64,000 bases of DNA from Lysinibacillus sp. PLM2 (GTDB lineage Bacteria > Bacillota > Bacilli > Bacillales_A > Planococcaceae), in NCBI GenBank assembly GCA_023168345.1, contig AP025689.1, positions 2,726,001-2,790,000 on the forward strand. The letters are read 5' to 3'. The position numbers and the translations under genes are program-made. The notes under the pieces were generated by a model that worked only from the letters and a program-made list of their open reading frames with translations, made no database searches and was not told the origin of the DNA. The stretch's first letter is position 1. Each line of letters opens with the position of its first letter. Shown here one piece after another: positions 9,379-18,319 of this stretch.

Positions 9379-9387
9379 TGATATAAT
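9379..9387 (+). promoter_or_regulatory. Extended -10 promoter of the usp gene
   Basis: TGATATAAT gives a perfect extended -10 (TG-N-TATAAT). No good -35 is present, as is common with extended -10 promoters. It lies 29 bases before the usp ATG. Confidence 0.55.
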
Positions 9388-9415
9388 AATGATAAATAAT
9401 AAAGGAGGGATTTTT

Positions 9416-9859
9416 ATGACTCACTATAAAAGTATTGTTGTAGCAGTTGATGGATCAAAAGAAGCTGAATATGCATTCAGAAAAGCAATCGATGTAGCAA
9501 AACGCAATGTGGATTCAAAATTAAATTTAGTAAATGTAATTGATACACGTTCATTTGCTGCGATTGAAGCTTATGATCGCACAATTGCTGAACGTGCTCA
9601 AACCTTCTCAGAAGAATTGCTAGACGGCTATAAAAAGCAAGCTGAAGAAGCTGGTTTAAAAGATGTTAATGTCATTATTGAATATGGTTCTCCTAAATCA
9701 ATCATCACAAAGGAACTTTCAAATATAGTTGAAGCTGATTTAATCGTCTGCGGTGCAACAGGTTTGAATGCAGTTGAACGCTTCCTAATTGGCTCTGTAT
9801 CTGAGGCGATCGTTCGTTCTGCAAAATGTGATGTGTTAGTTGTACGTACTCCAGAATAA
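9416..9859 (+). CDS. Universal stress protein, UspA family
   Basis: A 147-residue single-domain UspA protein. The ATG at 9416 (M-T-H-Y-K-S-I-V-V-A-V-D-G-S) is preferred to a frame starting 23 codons earlier, because AAAGGAGGG ends about 6 bases before it. The ATP-binding signature is intact: the early V-A-V-D-G-S, then G-A-T-G-L-N-A-V-E-R and G-S-V-S-E-A-I-V-R near the end. It is likely an ATP-binding cytosolic homodimer in stress or starvation physiology; the exact role is unknown. It stands alone, with its own promoter and terminator. Confidence 0.9.
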   Translation: MTHYKSIVVAVDGSKEAEYAFRKAIDVAKRNVDSKLNLVNVIDTRSFAAIEAYDRTIAERAQTFSEELLDGYKKQAEEAGLKDVNVIIEYGSPKSIITKELSNIVEADLIVCGATGLNAVERFLIGSVSEAIVRSAKCDVLVVRTPE

Positions 9860-9896
9860 TCATTTAATAATCATTTGAATTGAAGGATGTCATTTG

Positions 9897-9936
9897 ACCT
9901 CTTATCGGAAAATATTTTCCGGTAAGGGGTTTTTTA
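9897..9936 (+). terminator. Terminator after usp
   Basis: An inverted repeat centred on GGAAAATATTTTCC with flanking CTTATC/GGTAAG pairing is followed by GGGGTTTTTT. It is a strong plus-strand intrinsic terminator. Confidence 0.85.
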
Positions 9937-10279
9937 GTCATCATATTCAAATTTTATATGCTGAGTTTGTATAATCGTCTATGCATGATAAGACGATTAT
10001 CTTAATACTTTTTCGATACAAGCAGCTTTGAAAGGATCGAGTTCACTCTTTAACATAAATTTTTTAAATAAAGCTTTTATAGTCGTTTGATAAAAAGAGA
10101 CTATTTGAAGAACACTGCCTTTGATTTTTTATTTGGTCAATTTTTTGTTATATTAGTAGAATAATATTTTCATATATGATAAAACAATTAGTGTTAATCA
10201 TTATGGGCAGACCAAAAAACTATTAATTGGCCTCTTTCTATTTATAGTCTAAATAAATTTAATAAGGAAAGTGATATTG
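9937..10279. other. Intergenic gap before the acyltransferase
   Basis: About 340 bases without a gene. It holds one perfect 10-bp inverted repeat (ATAATCGTCT at 9971-9980, AGACGATTAT at 9991-10000) with a 10-base loop and no good U-tract on either side. No promoter can be placed confidently. Confidence 0.5.
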
Positions 10280-11242
10280 TTGAATCGAATCGCATACTTT
10301 GATAACGCAAAAGCAATATTAATATTTTTAGTTGTTGTTGGACATATGTTGTCTAAGTTTCTACACAACGATCATGTCATCGACAGTATCTATCTATTTA
10401 TTTATTTGTTTCATATGCCAGCTTTTATTTTAATTTCAGGGTATTTTTCAAAAAAAATATACCAGCCTGGATATATAGCTAAGCTCGTGAAAAAACTAAT
10501 CATTCCCTATGCGCTTTTACAAATATTATATAGCTTATACTATTACTTTATTTTCAATGATTCTATTAGTTTTAGCTTTTTTGTCCCGAGATGGGCTCTA
10601 TGGTTTTTACTTAGTTTAATTTTTTGGAATCTCCTTTTATATGGTTTTGGAAAAATTAAATACGGGATTCCTATAGCAATCGCTATTTCTTTAATCATTG
10701 GATACGATAGTTACGTTGGAGGATTTTTAAGCCTTTCAAGAACATTTTTCTTTTTCCCATTTTTCTTAGTGGGCTATTATTTACAAAAACATCATTTTGA
10801 GGCACTAAAGTCTCGTGTGAATATAATCATTGGTGCTATTGTAGGGATTATACTTGCGGTAGTGATTTATTTTTATGTACCAATAGATTTCAGTCAATGG
10901 TTGCATGGAAAAAAATCCTATGAAGATATGTCATCAGCCTTTCTACAATTTGGCTGGGCATTACGTCTCGTTGTGTATATAGGAATGGCTGCTGCTACTT
11001 ATATGTTTTTAACACTTGTTCCTAGAAAGCATTCATTTTTCACATCTATTGGTCAAAACACTATGGCTATTTATTTATTGCATATGGCCTTCATTCGAAT
11101 TTTTGAAGCTTCCCCATTAAAAGTGTTCATTGAGGAAGAGCATCAATATTGGATTATTCTCGTTATAGGTGTCATCATTGTTTATATCCTATCGAGACCA
11201 CCTGTAGTGAATTTTGTCTTTAAGGTTTGTAAGTTGAAGTAA
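10280..11242 (+). CDS. Acyltransferase 3 family membrane protein
   Basis: A roughly 320-residue polytopic protein of the OatA/fucose-4-O-acetylase type (acyltransferase 3), with about ten hydrophobic segments. The N-terminal R-I-A-Y-F-D-N-A-K and the conserved His in V-V-V-G-H-M-L are family hallmarks, as are the P-R-W-A-L-W-F-L stretch and the late Y-L-L-H-M. It probably moves acyl groups onto an extracytoplasmic polysaccharide or other carbohydrate acceptor. The start is uncertain: GTG at 10271 abuts AAGGAAAG with no spacing, so TTG at 10277 or 10280 is better, and I use 10280. There is no glycosyltransferase neighbour to suggest the acceptor. Confidence 0.82.
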   Translation: MNRIAYFDNAKAILIFLVVVGHMLSKFLHNDHVIDSIYLFIYLFHMPAFILISGYFSKKIYQPGYIAKLVKKLIIPYALLQILYSLYYYFIFNDSISFSFFVPRWALWFLLSLIFWNLLLYGFGKIKYGIPIAIAISLIIGYDSYVGGFLSLSRTFFFFPFFLVGYYLQKHHFEALKSRVNIIIGAIVGIILAVVIYFYVPIDFSQWLHGKKSYEDMSSAFLQFGWALRLVVYIGMAAATYMFLTLVPRKHSFFTSIGQNTMAIYLLHMAFIRIFEASPLKVFIEEEHQYWIILVIGVIIVYILSRPPVVNFVFKVCKLK

Positions 11243-11290
11243 AAAAAGTAGTCGAACTCGGATAAAGCACTGAGTTTGACTACTTTTTTA
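11241..11290 (+). terminator. Terminator after the acyltransferase
   Basis: A long stem (AAAAAGTAGTCGAACTCGG with its partner CTGAGTTTGACTACTTTTT, one internal mismatch) ends in a T-run. It lies immediately after the stop codon. Confidence 0.85.
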
Positions 11291-11469
11291 TTTCGTTGTA
11301 TTTGATTATGGGAGTTATAAACTACAAAAGTGATCGATTTCTTTATCCAATTATTCACATTCCGCATTTGCGTACTAATGAAACTCGAAAGTGATCAAAC
11401 CATTGAACAGTATTTACGATCGCGTGCTTTGAGAAAATGTAAATTGCACTCTCATATTTTTGCTAGTCC

Positions 11470-12399
11470 CTATTTATTTTCCTTCCACATTTGTACCTTT
11501 TCAAAGAACATTGATAAAGCATCCTTGTTAGACATGTTTGGTACTTTAGCTAACAATACTTCACGTGGTGCACGCAATGTTTTACTTTGTTTTTGTAAAA
11601 TGAGTATGCTCTTTTCATGTGCCTTCGAAGCAAATAAGTTTTCTGGTAGCTGGATTACAGCTTGAATCCACGCATGTTTTTTCAAAAACTTATGTAAGTC
11701 ATTTGCTTGCTCACTTTCAAATAAATTGGCAGGTATTAAGAAAAATAAATAGCCACCTTCTTTTGTATGATTCAATGATTGTTCAATAAATAAATGATGC
11801 GCGAAGCTCATTCCTTCATGAGCACATAGCTCATAATTTAACGCTACTTCCTCATTAGGATAGTATCCAACCGGCAAATCACAGACAACTGCATCTACAG
11901 GATCGACTAGCATTTTTTGTAGTGCATCTTGGTGATAAAGCATTACAGGTTGTTCTGTTAATTCGGCAGAATCAGCAGCTAGTCGAATTAGTAATTCATC
12001 TACCTCAATCCCTGTCGCTGATACCTTTCCATCAAGTAAATTCATGACAGTTAGTAATAGGTTACCTGTTCCTAAAGCTGGATCTAATACAGATATCGCT
12101 TTATTTTTTAAATGCTCTTCAAAAAATTGCTCTACAAAATACCCAACGAGTAGACCTAATGTGTCTGGTGTCATTTGATGATTTGGCTGTGAGCTTTTAC
12201 GCATGCCTTTTAAGATTGCAATTTGAATCGCTTTACGAATTTCTTCTTTTTTAGCATCTTTGCCTACCCAAGAATCTTTTTCATCAAGTATTTCCTCTAA
12301 TGCTTGCAAGACCCCATCTAAGAAAGTTATATTTTCATTTTGCTCATATTTTTCTGCTCTTTCATTAATAACCGAAAATATTTGTTCAAATTTTTCCAT
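11470..12399 (-). CDS. ytxK: Class I SAM-dependent methyltransferase YtxK
   Basis: A 309-residue protein resembling N6-adenine DNA methylases. The ATG at 12399 (M-E-K-F-E-Q-I-F) has AAAGGAG 6 bases upstream and is preferred over a start 10 codons earlier. The SAM-binding motif D-P-A-L-G-T-G-N-L-L is clear, and the catalytic motif reads D-L-P-V-G-Y-Y-P instead of the usual N-P-P-Y, as in the YtxK family. It has no restriction partner nearby. It lies downstream of tpx as in B. subtilis, but the ackA that follows it there is not seen here. The substrate is unknown. Confidence 0.88.
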   Translation of the reverse strand: MEKFEQIFSVINERAEKYEQNENITFLDGVLQALEEILDEKDSWVGKDAKKEEIRKAIQIAILKGMRKSSQPNHQMTPDTLGLLVGYFVEQFFEEHLKNKAISVLDPALGTGNLLLTVMNLLDGKVSATGIEVDELLIRLAADSAELTEQPVMLYHQDALQKMLVDPVDAVVCDLPVGYYPNEEVALNYELCAHEGMSFAHHLFIEQSLNHTKEGGYLFFLIPANLFESEQANDLHKFLKKHAWIQAVIQLPENLFASKAHEKSILILQKQSKTLRAPREVLLAKVPNMSNKDALSMFFEKVQMWKENK

Positions 12400-12422
12400 A
12401 GTAAACTCCTTTTCAAATGAAC

Positions 12423-12447
12423 AACCCACTCAAAGCTTGAGTGGGTT
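12423..12447 (-). promoter_or_regulatory. Tight hairpin between tpx and ytxK
   Basis: A perfect 11-bp stem (AACCCACTCAA at 12423-12433, TTGAGTGGGTT at 12437-12447) with a 3-base loop lies just upstream of the ytxK Shine-Dalgarno. Only a poor U-tract follows on the minus strand, so it may be a weak tpx terminator or a processing hairpin. Confidence 0.5.
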
Positions 12448-12536
12448 ATAATTCACTTACGATATATAGGCTAAAACCATACGTTGGCCTAAACTATTCA
12501 CCTTTTATACTACAAGAAAACTTGTACTTAAACAAA

Positions 12537-13046
12537 TTATTTCGCTAACTCTGCCTTAACAGCTTCAATGGCAGCCTCATAGTTAGGATGACTTGTACCC
12601 TCTGGAACATACTCCACATATGTTACAGTACCTTCACGATCAATTACAAATACTGCACGTGCAAGTAAGCGTAATTCTTTCATATGAACACCATATGCTT
12701 CTCCAAAGGAAAGATCACGGTGATCTGAAACAGTATGAACACCTTCAATTCCAGCGGCAGCACACCAACGTTTTTGAGCGAATGGTAAATCTACAGAGAC
12801 AGTATAAAATGCTACGTCTCCACCAATTGCTGCTACCTCTTCATTAAAACGTCTTGCTTCAGCATCACATACACCTGTATCTAATGATGGAACTGCTGCT
12901 ATTAATCGAACTTTACCTTCAGAATCTTTTAAAGTTACTTCTGATAAATCATTTGCTAATACTTTAAAGTCAGGAGCTTTGTCACCAACTTTTACTTCGT
13001 TTCCAATTAATGTTACAGGATTGTTTTTAAATGTTACTTGAACCAT
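12537..13046 (-). CDS. tpx: Thiol peroxidase Tpx
   Basis: A 169-residue atypical 2-Cys peroxiredoxin. The peroxidatic Cys60 is in S-L-D-T-G-V-C-D and the resolving Cys95 in Q-K-R-W-C. It reduces hydrogen and alkyl peroxides using thioredoxin in the cytosol. Length matches the family exactly. GGGAGGCG precedes the ATG at 13046. It is followed by ytxK after about 137 bases containing a hairpin. Confidence 0.95.
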   Translation of the reverse strand: MVQVTFKNNPVTLIGNEVKVGDKAPDFKVLANDLSEVTLKDSEGKVRLIAAVPSLDTGVCDAEARRFNEEVAAIGGDVAFYTVSVDLPFAQKRWCAAAGIEGVHTVSDHRDLSFGEAYGVHMKELRLLARAVFVIDREGTVTYVEYVPEGTSHPNYEAAIEAVKAELAK

Positions 13047-13150
13047 TATTTGAACGCCTCCCTTTCAGATTGAATTTTACTAAAAGTTTTTTCATCTTTG
13101 CAAATAAGACAGCTTAATTTTAACAAAATTTAATAACAAAAGCTAAAATT

Positions 13151-13747
13151 TTACATATTTGATGTTTGTGAAAATTGCGGATTAACAATTGGTTGTTGGT
13201 ATGAAGGCTTTTTCTTTTTTACAAAGGCGTTTTCGTATATAACCAATGTATCAGAAAAATAATCAGCTAAACTCAAATTTTTTGGCATGAAAATTACAAA
13301 GAAATATAAAATTGGTACTTTATTATTAATATACCTACCAATTACTTCTCTAAATAAAACGGTACCCCAATTTAATTTTCCCCCATGCTTCGATTGAACT
13401 TTTAGGCCGAAAATCATCTTACCTAGCGTTTGTTGGAAAAATTTTGTCATCAAGACAAAATATCCAAAGTAAACAATAGCTGAAATAATTGTTATTGGTG
13501 CAAATAAACCCGAGTCAGATAAATCCCAATTCATTAAAGTGAAAATTGGATAAACAGCAATACCCATTACTGCTACAAAAATTAGCTGGTCGAATATAAA
13601 AGCCCAAAAGCGCATCCAAAAGCCCGCTGTTTTTGCTTCAAATTCATCCATTTGTTCTTTTAAAGGATCGTTTTGAAATGAAGGGTTGAGTATTTGACGA
13701 TCTTCTTGTGTTGAGTCATTGAATTCGTTATTTTCCTCATAAGTCAT
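13151..13747 (-). CDS. yteJ: RDD-family membrane protein YteJ (SppI-like)
   Basis: A 198-residue RDD protein with a hydrophilic N-terminus (about 1-40) and three or so membrane segments, then a cytosolic tail. The RDD features are the A-G-F-W-M-R-F-W-A-F-I-F-D-Q segment and the G-K-M-I-F-G-L-K-V motif. The ATG at 13747 follows GGAGGG, which begins right after the sppA stop, so the two are co-translated. In B. subtilis the protein at this position (SppI, formerly YteJ) complexes with SppA and inhibits its protease activity; the same role is inferred here. The C-terminal tail is longer than in B. subtilis. Confidence 0.85.
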   Translation of the reverse strand: MTYEENNEFNDSTQEDRQILNPSFQNDPLKEQMDEFEAKTAGFWMRFWAFIFDQLIFVAVMGIAVYPIFTLMNWDLSDSGLFAPITIISAIVYFGYFVLMTKFFQQTLGKMIFGLKVQSKHGGKLNWGTVLFREVIGRYINNKVPILYFFVIFMPKNLSLADYFSDTLVIYENAFVKKKKPSYQQPIVNPQFSQTSNM

Positions 13748-13758
13748 TTATATCCCTC

Positions 13759-14763
13759 CTAAAACTCGCCATATAAATACATCAGTCTTGGAGAATTCGA
13801 TGAACTCATTAACTTCGTGATCATTTGTGTTTCTGCAGAAGGCCCAAAAATTGAGCTAATATTCATGCCTAACAATGAACCAAAGCCGCCTAAATCTGAT
13901 TGATATTCAAATAATTGTGCATCTTCTAATCCATAATCTGTACGCAAGCTTGCAATCGCATCCTCTAGTCCACCTAATTCATCTACTAATCCTGCTTCAA
14001 TCGCCTGTGAACCTCCCACAATTCGTCCATCTGCTACTGCTTTTACTTCCGCTTCAGACATTCCTCGTCCTTGTTCAACTACGTCTACAAATACTTCATA
14101 TGAATCATTGATCATTTCCTGTAACATTGCTTTCTCTTCTTCGGTTGTTGCACGAGTTCCACCAAACATATCTTTATGCTCACCAGATTTGATCGTTTCA
14201 AATTCAATACCTAGGTTTTCAGCTAGCTGTGAAAAATTATAGCTAGACATAATGACACCAATAGAACCAGTAATCGTTTCTCGATGAGCAAAAATTTTAT
14301 CTGCCGGTGCAGAAATATAATATCCTCCTGAAGCAGCCATAGAGCCCATGGAAACATAGATAGGAATATTTCGTTCCTCTTTTAATTCAACTATTTTCTC
14401 ATGAATCTCTGCTGATTCAATTGCTCCACCACCCGGTGAATTTACTGATAATACAACTGCTGCAACCGACGGATCATTTTTTATGTTTTCAAGCTGTGAT
14501 AAAAACATTTGATGATCGTATTCTAATGTTGTCCATGGAGTACTGGGACCAACATCTTGAATGACACCATCAACGGTAAGTAATGCAATCCGTTTAGTAA
14601 AATTTCCACCTTCTATAACATTCTCTTGTAAACTTACGTCCGTTCCTTTTGTTACGTTTGACACGATATCTGATTTTAAAAAACCTATAACAGCATTAAT
14701 TCCGATTGAAAAAATAAATAGTGCCGCAGCTATCGATAAAGCAATCCATCTTTTTGTATTCAT
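13759..14763 (-). CDS. sppA: Signal peptide peptidase SppA
   Basis: A 334-residue membrane-anchored serine protease of family S49. Residues about 5-28 form an N-terminal anchor. The catalytic Ser145 is in A-A-S-G-G-Y-Y and the general-base Lys197 in S-G-E-H-K-D, each two residues before the B. subtilis Ser147/Lys199. It degrades cleaved signal peptides and helps with lantibiotic and envelope stress. GAGGAGG precedes the ATG. The downstream yteJ/sppI gene starts 11 bases after the stop, forming a protease and inhibitor pair. Confidence 0.94.
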   Translation of the reverse strand: MNTKRWIALSIAAALFIFSIGINAVIGFLKSDIVSNVTKGTDVSLQENVIEGGNFTKRIALLTVDGVIQDVGPSTPWTTLEYDHQMFLSQLENIKNDPSVAAVVLSVNSPGGGAIESAEIHEKIVELKEERNIPIYVSMGSMAASGGYYISAPADKIFAHRETITGSIGVIMSSYNFSQLAENLGIEFETIKSGEHKDMFGGTRATTEEEKAMLQEMINDSYEVFVDVVEQGRGMSEAEVKAVADGRIVGGSQAIEAGLVDELGGLEDAIASLRTDYGLEDAQLFEYQSDLGGFGSLLGMNISSIFGPSAETQMITKLMSSSNSPRLMYLYGEF

Positions 14764-14867
14764 AATCCTATTCCTCCTCTACTCAAATACGATTATAACA
14801 GGAAAATGTTTCATAATTTTTCAACCGATACAATGATACATTTTAATAGATCTATTTATATTTTTCA

Positions 14868-14901
14868 GTTAAAAGAAAAGGAAGGTGAAAATTCACCTTC
14901 C
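14868..14901 (-). terminator. Terminator after the acyl-CoA ligase gene
   Basis: Perfect 10-bp arms GGAAGGTGAA (14880-14889) and TTCACCTTCC (14892-14901) are followed on the minus strand by TTTTCTTTT. Confidence 0.85.
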
Positions 14902-14924
14902 GAATAATTATTTCCACCAGAATA

Positions 14925-16511
14925 TTAATTTGAAACAGTTTTATTTAGTTCTTTTTGGCGTAATTCAATTCTGCGAATTTTTCCTGAAGAGGTTTTCGGT
15001 AACTCGTCGATAAATTCAATCGCTCTTGGATATTTATATGGGGCAGTAATTGATTTCACATGATCTTGAAGCTCTTTAACAATCGTTGGGCTTGTCTTTA
15101 ACTCAGGATCACGTAATACCACAAATGCCTTAACGATGTTGCCTCTTATCTCATCAGGACTAGCTACAACCGCGCATTCTTTTACAGCTGAGTGTTTCAC
15201 AAGTGCATCTTCTACCTCAAATGGCCCGATTGTATAACCAGAAGATATGATAATATCATCACCACGGCCTTCAAACCAGAAATAGCCATCTTCATCTTTA
15301 TATGCACGATCACCTGTTAGGAACCATTCTCCACGGTATTGTTTTTGAGTTCTTTCTGGATCTTTTAAATAACCTTTGAACAATGCAGGAGTAGATGAAT
15401 GGACAGCGATATCTCCAACTTCACCTGGCTCTGTTGGTTCTCCATTCTCATTAATCACTTCTACAATGTTACCTGGTGTTGGTTTACCCATTGAACCTGG
15501 TTTCGGTTGCATTCCTAATAATGTACCTACTAAAAGTGTATTTTCAGTTTGTCCATAACCATCACGAACTTGAAGGTTAAAAACATTTAAAAACTTATTT
15601 ATAACTTCACTATTTAATGGCTCTCCTGCTGAAACAGCGCTACGAAGATTTGATAAATCATATTTTTCTAACCCATCAACCTTTGCCATCAAACGATACT
15701 CAGTTGGTGTACAGCATAGAACATTGATTTTATTATCTTGTAACATTTTTAAATAATCTTCAGGATCAAAGCGTCCGATATGAACAAATGCTGTCGCTCC
15801 ACTACCTAGCACCGCTAAGAATGGACTCCAAATCCATTTTTGCCACCCTGGTGCTGCAGTTGCCCAAACGACATCATTTTCTTGTACACCTAACCATTGA
15901 GCTGCCGTTGTACGTAAATGTGCATAACCCCAGCCATGTGAATGTACAACACCTTTTGGATTACCTGTAGTACCACTTGTATAGGATAAGAAAGCAATAT
16001 CTGAATCCTTTGTAATATTTTCATTAAATTCATCTGAAGCTTCTGCAATCTCTTCTTGGAGAGAAACCCAACTACCTTGAGATTTTCCGAATACAAATTG
16101 CTTTAACCCATCTAACTGCTTCACATCATCAAATTGAGATAGTTCATTTTCAAAGGCAACGATTGCTTTTGCTTTAGAATGTTCAATACGATAATCAATA
16201 TCCTTTGCTCTTAGCATTTCAGAGCTTGGAATTATTGTAAGCCCAGCCTTTAGTGCACCGATGTATGTAATATACGCTTCAGCTGAACGCGGTACCATTA
16301 CAAGGATAACATCACCTTTTGTAAGACCGAACTTTTTAAATGTATTCGCTACTTTATTTGCATTTTTAATTAAATGCGAATAAGTAATCCTTTTCGTTTC
16401 TCCATTTTCATGGTGAATTAATAATGCTACTTTTTCTTCATTTGTTGCAAATCGCTCAATCTCATCAACTATATTGTAATTCTCAGGAGCTAATAATTCT
16501 TCTCTTTTCAT
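14925..16511 (-). CDS. ytcI: AMP-forming acyl-CoA ligase, YtcI/MbcS-like
   Basis: A 528-residue ANL-superfamily ligase. Motifs: the P-loop S-Y-T-S-G-T-T-G-N-P-K-G, the Y-G-Q-T-E-N motif, the hinge region G-D-R-A-Y-K-D-E-D-G-Y and the C-terminal acetylatable Lys in K-T-S-S-G-K-I-R-R. It activates a short or branched-chain carboxylate to the CoA thioester in two steps. Position next to sppA and sspA matches B. subtilis ytcI, and its relatives include the methylbutyryl-CoA synthetase MbcS. The exact substrate cannot be read. AAGGGGGAA precedes the ATG. It is distinct from the true acsA at 41.4 kb. Confidence 0.85.
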   Translation of the reverse strand: MKREELLAPENYNIVDEIERFATNEEKVALLIHHENGETKRITYSHLIKNANKVANTFKKFGLTKGDVILVMVPRSAEAYITYIGALKAGLTIIPSSEMLRAKDIDYRIEHSKAKAIVAFENELSQFDDVKQLDGLKQFVFGKSQGSWVSLQEEIAEASDEFNENITKDSDIAFLSYTSGTTGNPKGVVHSHGWGYAHLRTTAAQWLGVQENDVVWATAAPGWQKWIWSPFLAVLGSGATAFVHIGRFDPEDYLKMLQDNKINVLCCTPTEYRLMAKVDGLEKYDLSNLRSAVSAGEPLNSEVINKFLNVFNLQVRDGYGQTENTLLVGTLLGMQPKPGSMGKPTPGNIVEVINENGEPTEPGEVGDIAVHSSTPALFKGYLKDPERTQKQYRGEWFLTGDRAYKDEDGYFWFEGRGDDIIISSGYTIGPFEVEDALVKHSAVKECAVVASPDEIRGNIVKAFVVLRDPELKTSPTIVKELQDHVKSITAPYKYPRAIEFIDELPKTSSGKIRRIELRQKELNKTVSN

Positions 16512-16740
16512 TTACATTTCCCCCTTAGTTTTTACCATTTTTTTATTATTAATTATTTATGCAAATGGACATATGAATATTTTAGATATATTTTTTATGT
16601 AACCTCATTATATATCAAGGTTTTAGTAGTAGGTACTATTTTTTATATAAAGTTACATTTGTCATATCTTCCTCTAAGGGGGTTCCAATTTTCACCATAA
16701 TGCTTTTTTATATAAGGAGAATGAGAAGGAACTTAATTTT
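16512..16740. other. AT-rich spacer upstream of the acyl-CoA ligase
   Basis: About 230 bases with no coding content. A TATAAT on the minus strand near 16607-16612 is a possible -10 for the ligase gene, but no convincing -35 accompanies it. Confidence 0.35.
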
Positions 16741-16744
16741 GCAA

Positions 16745-16778
16745 AATAAAAGAGCTAGCGGCATAAGCCACTAGCCCT
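16745..16778 (-). terminator. Terminator after the SASP gene
   Basis: A stem of GAGCTAGCGGC with GCCACTAGCCC (mismatches are G-U in the minus RNA) has a 4-base loop and T-rich flanks on both sides. Confidence 0.75.
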
Positions 16779-16794
16779 TCTTTTTTAGTTTTAA

Positions 16795-17010
16795 TTATTG
16801 ACCTTGAGTACCACGTAATTGTGATTCAGCCATTTGCACTAAACGTTTAGTGATTTCTCCTCCAACTGATCCGTTAGCACGAGAAGACGCATCTGGTCCG
16901 AGTTGAACACCAAACTCTTGTGCGATTTCAAATTTCATTTGGTCTAATGCTTGGTTTGCACCAGGCACTAAAAGTTTATTTCTGTTACCACCGCTGTTGT
17001 TTGAAGCCAT
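16795..17010 (-). CDS. Alpha/beta-type small acid-soluble spore protein
   Basis: A 71-residue SASP that coats and protects DNA in dormant spores. The ATG at 17010 (M-A-S-N-N-S-G-G) follows a near-perfect AAGGAGGTGA and is preferred to a start 7 codons earlier. The germination protease site is visible around K-F-E-I-A-Q-E-F-G, and the C-terminal [16 protein letters not shown] is the SASP signature. It sits where sspA lies in B. subtilis. It should be expressed late in the forespore under sigma-G, though I could not place that promoter firmly. It proves a sporulating host. Confidence 0.95.
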   Translation of the reverse strand: MASNNSGGNRNKLLVPGANQALDQMKFEIAQEFGVQLGPDASSRANGSVGGEITKRLVQMAESQLRGTQGQ

Positions 17011-17110
17011 GTCTCTCACCTCCTTGTGCATTTAGAATGTGCCGTATTTAAAATTTGATACACAAAAGATGAGAGGAAAAATGTTCATCTATTTCAAAAT
17101 CGAAGTATGC

Positions 17111-18319
17111 TTAGAGTAGACCTTCAAACTTGTCTGCTTTTTGATTCTTCATAGGGAATATATATAATTCTCTATTTCGAACAGCTCTTTCAATTAAATC
17201 GTCAAACTCTGTGAAGCTTTCGTAATAATTTACTTTATCTACTTTTGGTTTTGTTTTAGGGTTTGCTGGTGTAAAGATAGTACAGCAATCCTCATATGGT
17301 TGAATTGACGTTTCATAAGTACCGATTTTTTCAGCAATATCGATAATATCAAGCTTGTCATATCCAATTAAAGGACGAATAATTGGTGTTGTTGTAACAT
17401 CATTAATCGCAGTTAAACTTTCTAATGTTTGACTTGCCACTTGACCTAAGCTTTCACCTGTTACAATTCCTAAAGCACCAATTTCTTCACGAACTTTATC
17501 CGCAATACGCATCATCATTCGTCTTGTAGTTGTCATCGTTGTATTTGCAGGAACTCGTTCTTTAATTAAAACTTGAATTTCTGTAAATGGTATAACATGC
17601 AATCGAATTTTATAGCCAAACTTTGATAATTCATAAGCAAGATCTTTTACTTTTTCCAATGAATTTTGACTTGTATAGGGTGGACTGAAGAAATGAATCG
17701 CTTCTAATCGTACTCCCCTTTTCATCATCATATAACCAGCAACTGGACTATCAATTCCTCCAGAAAGCATTAATAATGATTTTCCATTTGAACCGATCGG
17801 CATTCCACCTGCACCCGGAATAACTTGGGCCATCATATAAATTGCATCATTTCGAACTTCAATTCGTAGTTCTACTTCTGGTTTCTTTACTTGTACAGTC
17901 AAATTATTGTAATGGCTTAAAACAGTTCCACCAATTTCACGTTGAATCTCGTGTGATTCTAAAGGAAATGATTTATCCGAACGACGTACTTCAACTTTAA
18001 ATGTAACTTTTTGTTCCTTAAAATCATCCATTATTTCTATCGCCAGTTTTTTCATAGCATCTAATGTTTTGTCACATACTGCTACTGGGCTAAATGATTG
18101 GATACCAAATACTTTAGGTAATCTTTCCATTAATATACTCATTTGTTGATCGTTTTCTATTTCAATATGCATACGATCTCGTTCAGTTCGCATTTTTAGT
18201 GGAGCTATTTCAGTAAAAGTATAGCGAATATTATCGCGAAGACGATTAATAAATTCTTTCTTATTTCTGCCTTTCGTGGATAGTTCGCCGTATCTAATTA
18301 ATATTTCTTTCCATTCCAT
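17111..18319 (-). CDS. thiI: tRNA 4-thiouridine synthetase ThiI
   Basis: A 402-residue ThiI of the short Firmicute type. A ferredoxin-like N-terminus and THUMP domain span about 1-165, and the PP-loop S-G-G-I-D-S is at 186-191. There is no C-terminal rhodanese domain, unlike E. coli ThiI, so persulfide must come directly from a desulfurase. It adenylates and thiolates U8 of tRNA. Its ATG overlaps the stop of the upstream desulfurase gene by one base (TAATG), giving strict coupling. Confidence 0.95.
   Translation of the reverse strand: MEWKEILIRYGELSTKGRNKKEFINRLRDNIRYTFTEIAPLKMRTERDRMHIEIENDQQMSILMERLPKVFGIQSFSPVAVCDKTLDAMKKLAIEIMDDFKEQKVTFKVEVRRSDKSFPLESHEIQREIGGTVLSHYNNLTVQVKKPEVELRIEVRNDAIYMMAQVIPGAGGMPIGSNGKSLLMLSGGIDSPVAGYMMMKRGVRLEAIHFFSPPYTSQNSLEKVKDLAYELSKFGYKIRLHVIPFTEIQVLIKERVPANTTMTTTRRMMMRIADKVREEIGALGIVTGESLGQVASQTLESLTAINDVTTTPIIRPLIGYDKLDIIDIAEKIGTYETSIQPYEDCCTIFTPANPKTKPKVDKVNYYESFTEFDDLIERAVRNRELYIFPMKNQKADKFEGLL

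Noticed and set aside
11330-11665. 111-codon plus-strand frame
   Set aside because: Most of it is antisense to ytxK, and its start has no ribosome site.
16722-16775. 17-codon frame after TAAGGAGA near the SASP terminator
   Set aside because: The Shine-Dalgarno touches the ATG with no spacing, and the frame runs into the terminator stem.
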